From Corbicula japonica (lineage: Eukaryota > Mollusca > Bivalvia > Venerida > Cyrenidae), in contig JAZAYU010000008.1 in assembly GCA_038501625.1 (NCBI GenBank), positions 4,898,938-4,962,937 on the forward strand: a stretch of 64,000 bases of DNA, read 5' to 3'. A program made the position numbers and the translations under genes. A model generated the notes under the pieces. The model saw only the letters and a list, made by a program, of their open reading frames with translations. It did not search any database and was not told the origin of the DNA. Below are positions 1 through 14,145 of this stretch, piece after piece (the stretch's first letter is position 1; every line of letters starts with the position of its first letter).

Positions 1-693
1 CTCCGAACCACCCCACCCCAAATTCACAACTTTACTGTAGATATTGGTCATTTGTTTGTATTTTCTGACTTGTTATTTCACTGTTTTTTCTACCAGTTAA
101 TAAAGCTACATGTGAATAGGTTACCTGAACATAATAATCATCCTGGCGGTAAAGATAAGGTCAACATTGTGAAAAAGGTGAAAATAAGGCACATCTCAAC
201 AGCTAAATTCAAACAATTAACATAGAAAAGTGAAGAGGTGGCTAGACAACAATTAACAAGCAATTTAATTTGAGGTGAGTCTACAATTATGTGAATCATT
301 CACTGATTTTTAAAAACGAACATCCTAGCCTAAAGAGGTTATCTCACTAGATAAACAAAACATCTGTAAGACTTCATATTTCCTTATCATATTAACCTGC
401 CACCCACTTCATTAGCTTTTTTCACTACCAACATTGATTAATAATGACATTAAAAGATGTGAGCCGCATCATGTAAAAAAGGTGTTGATTTCATACACAG
501 AGAATGATTACATCATCACAAAGCATATATCATGTAAACCTCAATAATAAACACAGAATTTACACAAACAAGTACACACAGAATAAAATAATTAAATTAA
601 AGTAAGGGACATTATTCTTCTACAGAAGGTATTACGTATCCCAGACATTACATTTTTTCATGACATAGTTTCTTTGAATAATTATGCTCTCAC
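1..693. other. ARFGEF intron, left edge
   Basis: AT-rich intronic sequence downstream of the last visible exon. No coding segment, TIR or recognisable repeat was seen. Confidence 0.5.
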
Positions 694-823
694 CTCATTT
701 TGGGCCTCAGGAAGTTTCATGTTGTCAAATATTCTGAAGACGATACGGAACAGGTCCCTCCACCAATGAGGCTCATAAGATTCACCATACGTCTTCATTA
801 TTTCAAACATCACAGTCAAGCCC
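694..823 (-). CDS. ARFGEF2: ARFGEF exon (last visible), HDS region
   Basis: 130 bp, acceptor CACACAG, donor GAG|GTGAGA, phase 0 out. It encodes [18 protein letters not shown] and [20 protein letters not shown]. Roughly 330 further residues of a BIG protein should be encoded left of position 1. Confidence 0.97.
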
Positions 824-1249
824 CTGTGTGAATACAGATAAAAATTGTTGACATACAACTTCTGAATGCATGCAATCATTTGAAAGATTGCATAGGATGG
901 AGGACTTAAAGCTGCAACTGCCTGTGGTGCTATAAATGTGTCTTCTGTTAATATTAAAGACTTAATCTGCTCTGAAGGCATGTGGCAAGATCAACTCTGT
1001 TCTTTTTACAGTATTGCTAAAAGCAGCCACAGTATCAAGTCTCCCAGCATTTCATGTGAAATGGAATATAAATAGCAAATATATCAAATTTAATTTCATT
1101 TGTAAATGAAATAATTCCAATATTCCTCTGTTACCTTTTTGACATAAGTTTCAATCTTAGTCAAAACCAGGGAAATTAAAATATTCAGAACATGACAAGT
1201 CTTCAGACTGACAGGATACCTGATATTGAACTTTTTTTTATCTGTTCAA

Positions 1250-1478
1250 CCATATGTTAATCATGTGTGACCAGTGTAGATCTCAATCAGCTGGCACATC
1301 TATTCTATCTGATCTGGATTTATGCTGGTATCTTCTTCAATATAATAGCAAAGTATTTAGATCCTGTTCAGTCTGAACAGATTTACCGGTTGATCTGGAT
1401 CTACACTGTTAGCCTATGGAATAAAAACAATATCCCATGGGGTAAAGGGTTAAAGGAGTTCATTAGTGCTGATTAACA
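1250..1478. mobile_element. MITE-1 copy (TTAACCCTTT family), degraded
   Basis: Contains the family's diagnostic GACCAGTGTAGATC and GATCTGGATCTACACTG palindromic segments and ends in GGGTAAAGGGTTAAA. It lies in the 824..1655 intron. The left end is eroded. Confidence 0.75.
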
Positions 1479-1655
1479 TGAGTGAGTCATGGTTCATGAT
1501 AATGTTTCCAGCCATTATTTCATCTCAGATCCTAATCTGAGTCTCACTATGAGTAGGCATTGCGATGGTATCTGTCTGATCTAGTAGCAAATGTAAAGAA
1601 CATTTTGGTTATAGCAAAATTAAAGATATAACGGCTCCTAGGTAACCATGTATAC

Positions 1656-1786
1656 CTGGTTCTCACATCCAGCTTACATCTATTGATCACACAGGACAAA
1701 TCAAACAGCACCGGGAACCAACCCTTCACCCACACGCGGTCAGACTCGGGAACATTTAAATCATCACCAGTATGCTCTCGGAACAG
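1656..1786 (-). CDS. ARFGEF2: ARFGEF exon, HDS region
   Basis: 131 bp, acceptor TTTTCAG, donor ACCAG|GTATAC, phase 2 out. It encodes [20 protein letters not shown] and [17 protein letters not shown], conserved in BIG1/2. Confidence 0.96.
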
Positions 1787-4511
1787 CTGAAAATTAACAG
1801 AACAGGTTAAAATGAATTAATTACAAGTGAATTTATACACAAAGGTATATTGCAAAGTGAAAGGAATTTATTTATTGTTTAGGAGAATTTTTGTGGGCTT
1901 GCCTATCATTTTAAATTAACCAAAAGAGACTTAGTAAGTAAAAAATTTGTAAGTTGAGAGTAATAACTCAATTATATTGAAGTCAAATGGAATGATATAC
2001 TGTGTAAGTGGTCTTTAAGTTTGCAGATGTTTTGCATGGACTAATTGCCAAAATCTGTGTGAAATATATCTGTATGTCATGAAAACAGCTTATCCCCGAA
2101 CTCTGTAATCATTTTAGAACTATTTCCACACTAAAATCCAAATGCATTCTTACATATATAGCAAAACAAACATAAAACAAGTCCTCCCATACCCACCCAA
2201 CCCCTGGGGAAGCATTCCTGATTTCTCTGCAACTGTTTTCTTAACTTTCTCTTAAACTGACAAATGTTTAGGCAGTGAAGGTTTGAGTCACATTTTGAGG
2301 TACATCAGATTCTAGTTTTGAGTAACTTAAACTCAGCAAGTTTATAAAGATCTGTATCAAATGTTTAAGCCCGAAATTACATGCACTTTCCACAAACCAT
2401 TTTTTCCTGAAAATCTAATAAATAAAGTACAAGTACAATATGCTGAACAGTGAAAAAAGATAGGTTTCCTTATGATTAAGTCAAATTGAAACAGTGTTAC
2501 TAGATTACAGAGTTCAGAATAACAGAAAAATTGGCGACACATCTCGTTATGTCCATGTTAATTTTGCAAAAATTTATATAAATGAAATCCAAGAAGTTTT
2601 TAGTAGTTCAAAGAAGATTTTGTGCCCACAATTTCCATTATAAAATTTTAACCTATGTGTTGAGTGTTTGACATTTATGGCAAAGGGCAGAGCAAAAGGG
2701 GCTGGACATGCTATAGATAGATCACTACAGCCTTGATTAAGCAAATGTGAAGTGAAATACATGTGAACAAAGAAATTTGTGCCAGCTGATATTCATATTT
2801 GAGAAATTTGCAATTATTTTCATGCCGAGAGTTCTTTCACTTACAGTACCTAAAGAACATACAATTACTATTGCTATTAGTACTGAATCTTTTGAATTAG
2901 AAGCTGCGTAGTGTTTAAATATAAGATTTAAGTGTTTCATTGTGATAGAACAAAGTTGTGCAAGCATGTTGATGATGTATTCAAAGTTTTAATCACTACA
3001 ATAAATGAGCTAAAGAGTTTTATGTTCAACTCTTGATTCCATGAATATGGCTTTAATGCCAAGTCAGATCCATATAAGCCTGCACATCCAAAACGTCTGA
3101 TCATGATCTACACAAGTTGCTTTTAGATATGCGGAATTATTTCTAACCAAAGATCCCGATCAGATTACATGGATGTGCGAGGTGATCTTGACCTACATTA
3201 GGTACATATGGCAGCCATATCCAGGGTGTTATGGGTCAAGGCTTCTGATGGGGAATCCTGAAATATTAGGAAATCCCGAGCAATAGATCTTCGTTTATTA
3301 ACATTGAAAATAAATGCCTAACTTTCATTCTAATAGAAGATATACTTTTCAAATTAAATGCCAACTTAAGCTTCAGGATAATTTATCTTAAGTTAGAACT
3401 GAGCTTTATTCAAGCTGATGATATATTACATGTATTACAAGCCAAAAGCAGATCATTCTAGAAAGGGGGGGGAAATACTCAGAAGATGGAGAATAAGGAG
3501 CAACAGCAGGATTGTAAGATACTGTAATTGATTACATTCTGATTACTTCTGAGGTTTTAATAAGATGTTATTTTTTGGCTCCTGTCTAAGTTGTTAAGAA
3601 AGACAGGTTAGTTAAGTTCACTGTTCTCTATATAAAAAATTATTGTTCCGTGTACTAAGAGAATTTGAGATTTTTTGTCGTGTGACTTTATAACAGACTA
3701 CAGTGTAATAATGCCTTTAGAGTTCACCTACCACCCTTTCCTTGACTAACAAATTGAAGTTGTTTATAATCATAACCTTATAATGTTCATGTACCTGTTT
3801 TAATTGTGATCAACCATCACAACTCATGATAACTCTTCCTCCCTTTTTGGTCAGAAATAACCTTAGAAATCAAAAAGTGAACAGTGTAGATCCTGATAGG
3901 ATGGCATGGATGTGTACCTGATCTGGATCTACACTGTTCACCCATGCCATAAAAGCTTATATGGAGGAAAGGGTTAAACATCCTCAGTAACTAAGGGATA
4001 ATCTTATTAGAACAGTGGCTTCTTCTATAGTAACGAGTTTGTTTTTTTCTTTCATTAAATCCTTTACTCCATGTATATGCTTTTTATCCCATGGGCAATC
4101 AGTGTAGATCCAGATCAGCTGGCACATCAATGCCATCTGATCAGGATCTACACTGTCCACTTTTTTTGTAAAAAATAATCTAATTAGATTTAAAAGCGAA
4201 CAATGCAGGTCCTGGATTACAGTCATATCTCAAAAGTAAAGCGTAAAACCTGGTGATCTAGTTTTCAAATACCATATAACCAAATATCAATATGTAAAGA
4301 TATAATGCCAGACAAACATTCTCATCAAGTTTGATAACTTTTAGATGAAAACTCTGACCCCTATTATTTCTACAGACAGCAACCAATCACAATAGCTCAC
4401 TGTGAGCTAAACACATAAATGTGAGCTAACAAACAAAAAATCGAAAACAAAACAGAACAAACACAAACAAGATAACTGATAGGTCTTACTGTGTTCACCT
4501 GAGACTGACTT

Positions 4512-4680
4512 GGCCCCAAGATCATAGAACTTAATCCAGAGACCAGTCTCAAATCTCAAGCATCTGATTGGCTGAAATGGGACTTGTCTAAATTTTAGCT
4601 GACTAAAATGGGACTTATCTCCATTTCAGCCAATCAGATGCTTAAGATTTGAAACTGGTCTCTAATCTGTTTAATAATCT
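4512..4680. mobile_element. MITE-2 hairpin copy
   Basis: Near-palindrome: GACCAGTCTCAAATCTCAAG...GATTGGCTGAAATGG on the left and CCATTTCAGCCAATC...TTGAAACTGGTCTC on the right. The same hairpin recurs about ten times in this window. Confidence 0.8.
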
Positions 4681-5682
4681 TTGGTTTCTGGAACTCTAGT
4701 CTGACTCTGCAACAGCATAGTCCAAAACTTTCTACCTGCATACTTAACCTCTACTTCTCAATCTCTGAAGTATTAAGAACCAAACTTAGATAGAAAGATA
4801 GATAGAAAGAACAGTGGATGAATGAACAGAAAGATGCCTGACAAGGTAAAAACTATGAAAGTACAATTGAAATTATGGAGTTACACTATTTTAGCACTAA
4901 GGCAGCGAACAAGTCGCATCCTCAGATTAGCTAACCAAACCAAAATCAAAATAACTAGAAACTGAACAACAATTTAAAAGTTGTGGTGACTTTATGACTA
5001 CTGACCAATATTGATATTACACTTCTTAAAGAAACTAAATGTTAAGTTAAAATTAATTTTAATCTGCAGTATAAGGATTAAGATATTTGTTGAAAATATG
5101 AAAATTATGTATGAGTGAAAGAGTGAAAAACAACAGAAATCTTTGGCATAGGATAATGAATTTGGTGATCACTACTGGAAATACAGATGAGTTACTTTGT
5201 TTATGGGTATACTCAAACCTGTGTTAAAAGACCACTTGTCTTAAAATATCAACTTTTTTCTGGATTTTAATTCTATTTTATACTGCTGGAATTGTAGAAC
5301 AGACTTGCCTTCTATTTATTAATAGCTTAATGGAAAATTTTGGAGAAAAAACAACCCTGATCTGTGAAGATGTGCAGGCTGATCTGGGTCTATTTAGTAT
5401 TTAACATTTTTGTCATCTTAATTTGCTCTGTTCATACTTTGTGTGAGCATGTTTTGTAAAACTTCCTGAAAATAAAAACTAACTTGAATACCCTCCCAGG
5501 AAAGTACTACTTGTATTAGAACTTGATGATGTGACTCAAAAGTCCTAGGGAAGTTACTGCTAAATGATTTCACAAGTTTGATTTCAATCTGAGTAAGGCA
5601 TTTTTACAAACATGATATATTTATAAGTTGATTTAATTAATTAACCTTATGCCAAATTGAATTGAGAATTCTTTTACACTTT

Positions 5683-5913
5683 CCTTCATATATACACCTT
5701 CTTGGAGTAGGCAAACATTGTAGATCCATATGAGCTGGCACATGCTTGACACCTGATCAGGATCTACACTGTTCACTTTTTGATTTATTAGGTTATTTCT
5801 GACAAAAAAGTGAACAGTGCAGATCCTGATCAGATGTCACAAATGTGCCAGCTTATCAAGATCTACACTAGTTGCATCTGTGATCAAATGCAAATATATG
5901 AAGTAAAGGGTTA
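5683..5913. mobile_element. MITE-1 copy, near full length
   Basis: About 230 bp with inverted GTAGATCC/GGATCTACACTG segments on both arms, a central CACTTTTTGATTTATTAGG segment and the TAAAGGGTTAA end. Confidence 0.8.
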
Positions 5914-7624
5914 ATTTTCACTATCTGGACATGTAAAACAATCTAACATTTGCTGGAGATAAATAAGATAAAAGGAATCCTTCCAGACAACTGTTGCAAA
6001 TGGCACCTCTTAAGATCATTGTTACCATATATGCATGTACAATAGTTGTTAAGAGTGGAAACATATTTCTATCTTTACCTCCAAAAAATGTAAGATTCTT
6101 TTGTCCATTTTGTACAAGGATTGTCCTTAAACACAGGTCTGTATGATATAAGAAACGCTACACTGCATTCCAGTCTATGCAATCTGTTATATAGCCACCA
6201 CAAAGTCAAAGTTTCAACATTACCATACAATAATCGGCATCCTTAGTGTTAGCCTCAATATCTAGGTTAACAAATCTCTGAAATATGTATAATATTGGAG
6301 CTCTGAATTCTGCCAGCTTAGGTTGTATGCCAGTTAAATATTCCCAGTTAAATTTTTTCCTACATACATTTATGTGAAATTGAAGATGTTGAAAATAAAC
6401 GCATGGAATTTTAAGAAAACAGACAGACATAATGATAATGATGCAGGCTAATTTTAAACTTCAACATAATTATCATAAACAACATCAACATTGACTTATT
6501 ATTAGTCAATTAAAAAATCAAACATAATTTAACAAAAAAAAACAAAATACATTTACAAACTTAGATATATTAAAGATAATTTTCACATATTTTTAGAGTC
6601 TAACGGTTGTTTTTTATTACTTTACTTTCATGCAAGCCAGTGAACAAGTTGAAAAGGTAAAATCATATCTATTGATGACCAATATTACAGATACTGTCAT
6701 ACCCGAAAACCAAAATACAAATGGAATATAATGACAGTATTCAGTCTGTAGGTTTGTATGTTTTGAGTTGCATGTGCAAACAATATCAAGTGAGATTGAA
6801 GGTCAAGTGCATTGTGGTTTATGTAATTAGGCAACAAGAAATGATACATACATACAGACTGCATGATGTCATTATGTTCCTTTTGTTATATTCCCCTTTT
6901 TTTAAATACACTAAATAATAAAATTTCAGTCAATTACATGGTTAACATAGTAGTACTTATAACAATAGTAACACAATAGTAAATTTATGAATGGCGTAAA
7001 AATATCATAATGATTGTAGAACAGGGACAGAAATATCCAATTCTGAAGTTTATTGTGTGCTATAGAGTACCAGAAAAGTAGACAACAAGGTATGACATAG
7101 GTACGATGTCACAAACAACACAGCCAACTGTTGAGATAGGGAATCGGAAAACCACAATGTGGGATAAATTCTCATCATCTGCCTTGTTGTATCAATCTTG
7201 CAGATGCACTGTATTATGCTAAAATCATTCACGGGTATAATAAAAGTAAATACAGGGTAAACTTCATTTTAAAATGATTTATCTGACCAATTAAGTTACA
7301 TCTGAATACCAAAATACAGACCCATACTTTGATAGACTAAAGACACTTCCAATAAATGTTGGGTTTTTTTCCTATTAAGAATTTATTTAGAAACATTGTT
7401 TATAAGCCATCTGGCATTGATACTGCAACATTATATGTCATTTATCTGGAGATTTGTATTTGTATTTGTGATGTCATTTTTACCCCCATTTTTGGGTTCT
7501 GTGACTTTGAGATACTACAAGCCTGTGTTTTGTCAACAAAACATTTAGTACACATCTTGGAAAGCACCAAACCTATTCTTATATAGATTTTCAAATGAAA
7601 TAAAAAATTTTCATTGCCACTAAC

Positions 7625-7785
7625 CTGTGGTTTCTCGGCAACATATTTAGCACAGTTTCTGATAAGCCGTATGGCTTCCATGCTGGTATCTGGGAATGCA
7701 GCATTACATGCAAACTCAGACAGACACTTGACAGCATCTTGGAATGAATCCATCACAGCAGCAAAATGCTTGTCAAACACCGACG
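7625..7785 (-). CDS. ARFGEF2: ARFGEF exon, HDS region
   Basis: 161 bp, acceptor AATTTCAG, donor CACAG|GTTAGT, phase 0 out. It encodes [19 protein letters not shown] and [20 protein letters not shown], then [12 protein letters not shown], almost identical to human BIG2. Confidence 0.97.
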
Positions 7786-8300
7786 CTGAAATTACAGTTT
7801 ATGAAGCAACTTGCATAAATTAAACTTACAGATAGTACAAAATAGTTTTCAATATATTTGCAGATGGCACCAAAGTGCAAAAATTAATTTGCGCAAATAT
7901 GTCTGCAAATTTAAAAATTGCCAAAAAAAATATTCTCAATTATGTTCAACCTTGGCAAAACACGAGTTTTAAGATTACAGTATTTGATAACAGTGACTTC
8001 TTTTGTAACTTTAAACCTAAGTGTCTTATTCTGACTGGTTGGACACATGATAAAATTCTTGACTTGTGAAGATTATTTCCACTGATTACTTTTTTCTTAT
8101 TAAAAGCTTGTTGTTGTTTTTTTTACATAAAATGTCATGTGGTAAACTTAACTGTGATAAGGATCTATGTTTGCTTTCAGATTCATTAGGATACAGTGAA
8201 CAGATGTGCTGGCTGATCTGGATCTTCACTGTTCCCACATATGATAATACCTGTATCAATGGAGTTTAGCTTGTTTACAAGGTCACATAAAATCAGATTA

Positions 8301-8513
<213 letters not shown>

Positions 8514-8549
8514 CTATAGGATTATAACTTCAATTCTAGTCAAGGGCCC

Positions 8550-8672
8550 AAGATTATAAAACTGAGAATGGAGACCTGTCTAAAATCTCAAGCAATATGA
8601 TTTGCTGAAATGAAGATTTGTCTCCATTTCAGTCAATCTGATGCTTAAGATTTGAGACAGGTCTCCAATCTC
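8550..8672. mobile_element. MITE-2 hairpin copy
   Basis: GGAGACCTGTCTAAAATCTC is mirrored by GAGACAGGTCTCC about 90 bp later. It lies in the intron 63 bp from the exon at 8315..8487. Confidence 0.75.
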
Positions 8673-9000
8673 ACTTAAACATAGTTTGATTGAACTGTAG
8701 ACCAACTAAATTGTATGTCATTATGTGAAAATTTAGAAAATGAAACATTACATGAGTTTTAGACTTATGTGCAATTATAACATGCCACCTTGATTTCAGT
8801 TCTTAATCTTCTGCAAGTTTTATAATTTAGACAATAAGCTTCAATTGAAAGTATTTTTTTTTTCAAACCATCAAAACATTTGCTTCCCTATGAGGTCATC
8901 TTCAGTTCAATCTGTTATCTGCCACTGAATGTATTCTGCAACAATGCACGAGTTTCACAAACATACATATCTCAATGGCTAGCATATAAATCCCTTTCAC

Positions 9001-9763
9001 ATACCGTATAATAGGTCATTTTCATGATCGAAAATTTTCATGATCTTGCCCTAATTTTAATTTTGCGGTTGTAGTTATAGTGAATTTGTGCCCACAGAAA
9101 TAAATTTTCGCGTTTTAACTGTTGCAGTGCATTCATATTGCTATATTTCTTGAAATCCTGTTCCAGCAAATGTACCAGTAAAATGAAAGCTGTGCATTTG
9201 AAAGTGGTATTTTATCAAACTGTTATAAACCAAATTGCTTATAGCATAATTGACATCCGTTTTAATACCAATGATGATTGATTATGTTTTTATCGACGGT
9301 GTAATGACTGTGACCACCGCAGACATTATGAAGCGATAATAAACTTTAGCCCGCTAGGTTGGTTACAATTCCTTTTCAAACAGCTAATTAAGTAAGGATC
9401 ATCTGCATTGTTTGTAAAGCATAGTAGATGCAGCAAATTTTGAAAGAATGAAATTATCCCTACCTATAATTGACACTTGTCATCAATACCAATAGTTTCG
9501 ACTCCCGAACCGTTAATTGTAGTGGTACTTATTTAATCTGCCCGAAGAGTTAACTTAATTTGTGCACTATGGGATATACTGGATTAACCCAGAACATAAA
9601 AAAAATAGCAACGGCAGTTTTAATCAAGCATACTGTACAGTCTTGCTATATTGCATTCGGGAAAGTAAAGTTGGGAATTTTTGGCGTTTATTATTTAAAC
9701 GAATTCACGACGGTTGCAAAAAAGGGGAAAATATTATGCTCGCGAAAAAAACATTATACAGTA
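9001..9763. mobile_element. Putative TIR DNA element, nonautonomous
   Basis: The left end ATACCGTATAATAGG and the reverse complement of the right end, ATACTGTATAATG, form imperfect inverted ends of about 760 bp. Interior sequence with GAAAATTTTC and TTTTCGCG runs resembles other ACTGTATA-ended elements here. No transposase was found. Confidence 0.5.
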
Positions 9764-9830
9764 TATATATAACAAGATGGGTTCCTAGTACAAAATTTAT
9801 GACAACCTTGTAAATGTTTGATGAGGAAAT

Positions 9831-10007
9831 ATTAACCCTTCACATATACAGGTTTAATCACAGATCAGAAATAACCTAATGAACTTTTGGGTTTGAGGTT
9901 TTTAGATTCATTAGGATACAGTGAAGATCCTGATCAGATGGCACAGATGTGCTGGCTGATCTAGACCTACACTGTTTTTTTACGGGATATCAGTCATAAA
10001 AGGTTAA
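9831..10007. mobile_element. MITE-1 copy
   Basis: Begins TTAACCCTTCACATA, contains GATCCTGATCAGATGGCACA and ends AAAAGGTTAA. Confidence 0.75.
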
Positions 10008-10123
10008 GAAATGGAAACATAAACTTTTAGATTGTGATCTGTATTGAAACTTATTATTTTTTTCTTAGAACAAAGCAACAAAAAACTTCACATATGAATG
10101 GTGTGTCATTCAAAAAGCTTTCA

Positions 10124-10318
<195 letters not shown>

Positions 10319-10671
10319 CTATAGGATAAAAAATTACATCTGTTTAGTTAAGGTCGAGGGGTTTGAGAATTGAAATCCTTATCTTTGGTCCTATCAGGGT
10401 GAGATTGTTCTGGGATTTTCCACAAAGTCAGTGTGATTACTGATTTAACACCAAGGAAACAGTCACACAGCCTGGCCATAAGCACCTCTCAATTGTAATT
10501 ACCAAATGATTTCCAGGGAGCAAAAAAAGAAATGAATATAAATATTGTTTTCAAAATTTCTACTTAGTGACATTTAAGAGATACCTTACATGTCTTGATC
10601 AAGAAAGAATTTAACATGCAGCAAAGTGCAGTTTGAGTGTACATATATTAATTTCCTTTAAAAGCACTTAC

Positions 10672-10841
10672 TTTGTTAAAATGGTCTCCGAGATACTGCC
10701 ATATACGAGACCACTGCAGCCTGATACGTCCCATGTTGTAGTATGATATTTCCACAATCTTGGTCAGGCTGAACATTCTTGGGCGATTCTGATTGGATAA
10801 TTCTTCGACTGACACTTGACATAATGCCTTCACAAACTCAA
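10672..10841 (-). CDS. ARFGEF2: ARFGEF exon, HDS2
   Basis: 170 bp, acceptor TTTTTCAG, donor AACAAA|GTAAGT, phase 0 out. It encodes [37 protein letters not shown] and LQWSRIW, a highly conserved HDS2 block. Confidence 0.97.
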
Positions 10842-11424
10842 CTGAAAAATACAAAATGCACAGATTGTACAAAATAACCTCAGACCAACTTTAGGATTTA
10901 CCTAAATGTTAAATAATCTAAATCTTCTTTTATTCTTATAAAATAACTTTAACCAATCAAGAAGTTGACAACATGCTCCATTGGTGTATATATCCAATAT
11001 TTTAACAGTGATATAGCCATGGAAAATTGATACTGATGGAATTCCAATTTATAAAATGAGTGCTCACTGCACATACTTCCTCATAACTAAGTGTTCACCA
11101 CAATTTTTCATTCAATCACCGAGACAGATTTTCAAATATTCTGTGCCTCTTATTTGTTATACGCCTCAACCACTTAAATATTTGGTGCTTGTTAAGTACT
11201 GAATATTCATAAGGCTTTGATCTGATATTTGTAAGGTAAACATTTGGTATAAGAAATCCCAGTCACTTTGCTATGCTCAGTTCCCATAGGATTTCTTTAT
11301 TGCTAAAACTTCACTTAACTTCACACTTATTGTAACATTGGGTTTTATTTTCCATTAACATACAATGATGGTTTTCATTGTATATTTATTTGTATATATA
11401 AAGTAAACAAAAGTTCATTCTCAC
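10842..11424. other. ARFGEF intron without recognised features
   Basis: AT-rich intron between the exons at 10672 and 11425. No repeat family or ORF worth reporting was seen. Confidence 0.5.
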
Positions 11425-11562
11425 CTATGGCATCTCCATCGAGTTTCACAGATCCTGTAAAGATTCTGTCAACAGCGACCACAACACTCTGTGAACTTGT
11501 TTCTCCCATCGTCTCCTGAAAGTTGGCCAATGTTTTGGAACCAAAACCTCCCTTTGCTATAG
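11425..11562 (-). CDS. ARFGEF2: ARFGEF exon, HDS region
   Basis: 138 bp, acceptor TTTTCAG, donor ATAG|GTGAGA, phase 1 in and out. It encodes LANFQETMGETSSQSVVVAV and DRIFTGSVKLDGDAI, matching the ASFQESVGETSSQSVVVAVD block of BIG2. Confidence 0.97.
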
Positions 11563-12242
11563 CTGAAAATATATAATATTTCATTATCATATTTGTTAGT
11601 TTAGAGCTATTAAAGAATGAAGTTTTTTTTTTATTTCTATTTTTAGTAATTGTCACCTGACATTAGGCCTCTAGTAAAAAATAGTCTTGCATAATTCTCA
11701 CATTGCTGAATAAATGTAAACCATGTTTTGCAAAAAAGATCTTGAATACCCTACTTCTCAAGTTATTGAAGTATGAAGTTTTTTTCTATTTTTAGTAACA
11801 GTGACCTGACCTTTGACCTCTGATGAAAAATAAAAAGTTATACATAATTTCCAATACATGTATTGCCGTCTACATGCAAACCACGTTCCATGAAAAGATC
11901 TCATGTACAGTAAAACTTCCAAACTTCGAACACACTGGGGCTTTTAAAAACATTTGAGATTTACATGGTGCTTGAGATTTCGAGGTTTTTCTTGATGAGG
12001 ACCAATTTTTTCAGTCTTGTATATACATGTGTTTATTTTCTTACTTCTTTTGTCACTAAGCAATCTGAATACCATTTGTATAAAGCATGTATAATGATGC
12101 ATATATATCTTCATATATCTGTATGTTCTTTTTTATTACTTTTGTTGTTTTTTTAAAGAGAACTACACATTTATTTTTGTTGTTTTTTTAAAGAGAACTA
12201 CACATTTGGACCTTTTAAGTGGACATCATGCGTAAACTCATA

Positions 12243-12413
12243 TACAGTAAAACCTCTCATTACGGACACTCGATATTACGGGCAGCCCGGTATTATGGGC
12301 GATTTTTTAAAGAACAGACATGTTCTCTTCTTCTTGATTTAAACCCACAATTAAGGGCAACCCGCTATTAAGGACACTTCCCCTCAGTCCCGACATAGAG
12401 GGGTTTCACTGTA
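12243..12413. mobile_element. Short MITE with TACAGT ends
   Basis: The 171-bp segment begins TACAGTAAAACCTCTC and ends GAGGGGTTTCACTGTA, an inverted repeat of about 16 bp whose outermost TA could be the target duplication. A related element is at 20776..20941. Confidence 0.7.
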
Positions 12414-13053
12414 ACTGCTTTGTAGTTACACTGCTCTGGTGGCGGACTAATTACAGTTACTAAACTGCATCTGCTTCACCACACTATACTTCCCCGTTTA
12501 TATAGTGAAATAATAATCTTAATAATACTGTTTATTTTTTTAAAGATATTGTTTAAAGATATCATTTTAAATGAACCTATCATCTTAATATGAGAATGTA
12601 AAACTCTTATCAATAAATACATCAATATCACTTTGCCTAAATGTAGGGCACAGTTTTCCTTCGTATCATTAAGCATTTTTTATTGATAACAACTGAAGGA
12701 CAAATCAAAACTATCATCATATCATTGCACTTGAGTGCAATAAAGATACATCTCCTTTAAAGTTTAATGGTTCTTAAACTGTTTCTGCACTATGGTGACT
12801 ATGCAAAATCAGAATAAATCAGTAACTGATAAGAACATGCTTGTTATCCATTAACTGGCAATTTTATTTTCCTAAAAATTCATGTTTGAATGTTTGCCAG
12901 TTTTTGTCATTGGCAATGGTTTTTTGGTGGAGTGCTTGCTATACTAGCTGCACACTTCGCATTGAGAATGGCTGATTTATCTGGAAATTTCTGGAAAACT
13001 TTCTATTATAGGTAAGTAAGCTTTGGTTTCAAAATGTCACCTATTTTGTTTGC

Positions 13054-13325
13054 TTAAACCTTTACACCATAGATACAACTTTATTATCTGGATCTATGCC
13101 TATCTGATAAAAGGCATATTGTATGGAGAAAAGGTTTAACCCTTTCCTCCATATATACACCTCAATGGCATGGACGAACAGTGTGGATCTGTCCCGTTTT
13201 GAGTCGTCTGGTTATTCGATTATTTCTTAACAAAAAGCTAACAATGCAAATCCTGATAAGACGGCAAAGATCTGCCAGCTGATCTGGATCTACAGTGTTT
13301 GCACATACAATAAAAGGTGTATAGC
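13054..13325. mobile_element. Two adjacent MITE-1 copies
   Basis: A short copy (about 13054..13138, TTAAACCTTT to AAAGGTTTAA) is followed directly by a longer one beginning TTAACCCTTTCCTCC with GATCTGGATCTACAGTG inside. Confidence 0.7.
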
Positions 13326-13366
13326 AGCTTTAATACAATGTGACACACACCCATTGAGGGAAATAA

Positions 13367-14145
13367 TAACAAGAGTGCCAAATTGACACAAAATACGCCC
13401 GTCAAAATGCTGATCATCAAAGTTGCGTAACGATCCGATGAAAATTATTCACTAGCAAATACTTCTAATTCAGTTTTTGGACAATTCAAGGGCCATAATT
13501 CAGGAGTGCCTGGGGGGATTTGGCAGGTTATAGAACTTGGTCGAGATATTATGCCCACCAACATATTCACCAAGTTTGATAAAGACCGGATGACAACTCT
13601 TTGACTTAGAGAGCGGAAACATTAATTTTAGACAATTCAAGGGCCATAATTCAGGAGTGCCTGGGGGGATTTGGCTGGTTATAGAACTTGGTCGAGATAT
13701 TATGCCTTCCAGCATATTCACCAAGTTTGATAAAGACCGGATGAAAACTCTTTGACTAAGAGAGCGGAAACCCAAATTTTGGACAATTCAAGGGCCATAA
13801 TTCAGGAGTGCCTGAGGGGATTTGGCTTGTTATAGAACTTGGTCAAGATATTATGCCCACCAACATATTCACCAAGTTTGATAAAGACCGGATGAAAACT
13901 CTTTGACTTAGAGAGCGGAAACATTAATTTTGGACAATTCAGGAGTGCCTGGGGGGATTTGACTGGTTATAGAACTTGGTCGAGATATTATGCCCACCAA
14001 CATATTCACCAAGTTTGATAAAGACCGGATGAAAACTCTTTGACTTAGAGAGCGGAAACCCTGTGGTCGCCACCCGCCCGCCAACCTGCCCGCCCGCCGC
14101 AGGTGTTCCCATAATACGTCCTGTTTTTCAAATGGGCGTATAAAA
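13367..14145. repeat. Tandem-core element A (about 146-bp unit, four copies)
   Basis: The head ACAAGAGTGCCAAATTGAC...ATACGCCCG is mirrored by a tail ATGGGCGTATAAAA, so ACGCCC/GGGCGT are short subterminal inverted repeats. Between them a unit with GGGCCATAATTCAGGAGTGC, CACCAAGTTTGATAAAGACC and CTTTGACTTAGAGAGCGGAA is repeated four times. A CGCCCGCC-rich segment precedes the tail. The layout resembles pearl/CvA-type elements of bivalves. Confidence 0.75.

Larger units (their letters stand above)
1787..7624. other. 5.8-kb ARFGEF intron
   Basis: No exon was recognised. It holds MITE-1 copies near 3036..3215 (strongly diverged), 3851..3976 (half), 4055..4215 and 5683..5913, and a hairpin MITE-2 near 4512..4680. 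The remaining AT-rich sequence shows no structure I can name. Confidence 0.6.

Noticed and set aside
13367..14145. Regular repeats as a CRISPR array
   Set aside because: Units are about 146 bp without unique spacers, in a eukaryotic intron; this is a tandem-core repeat.
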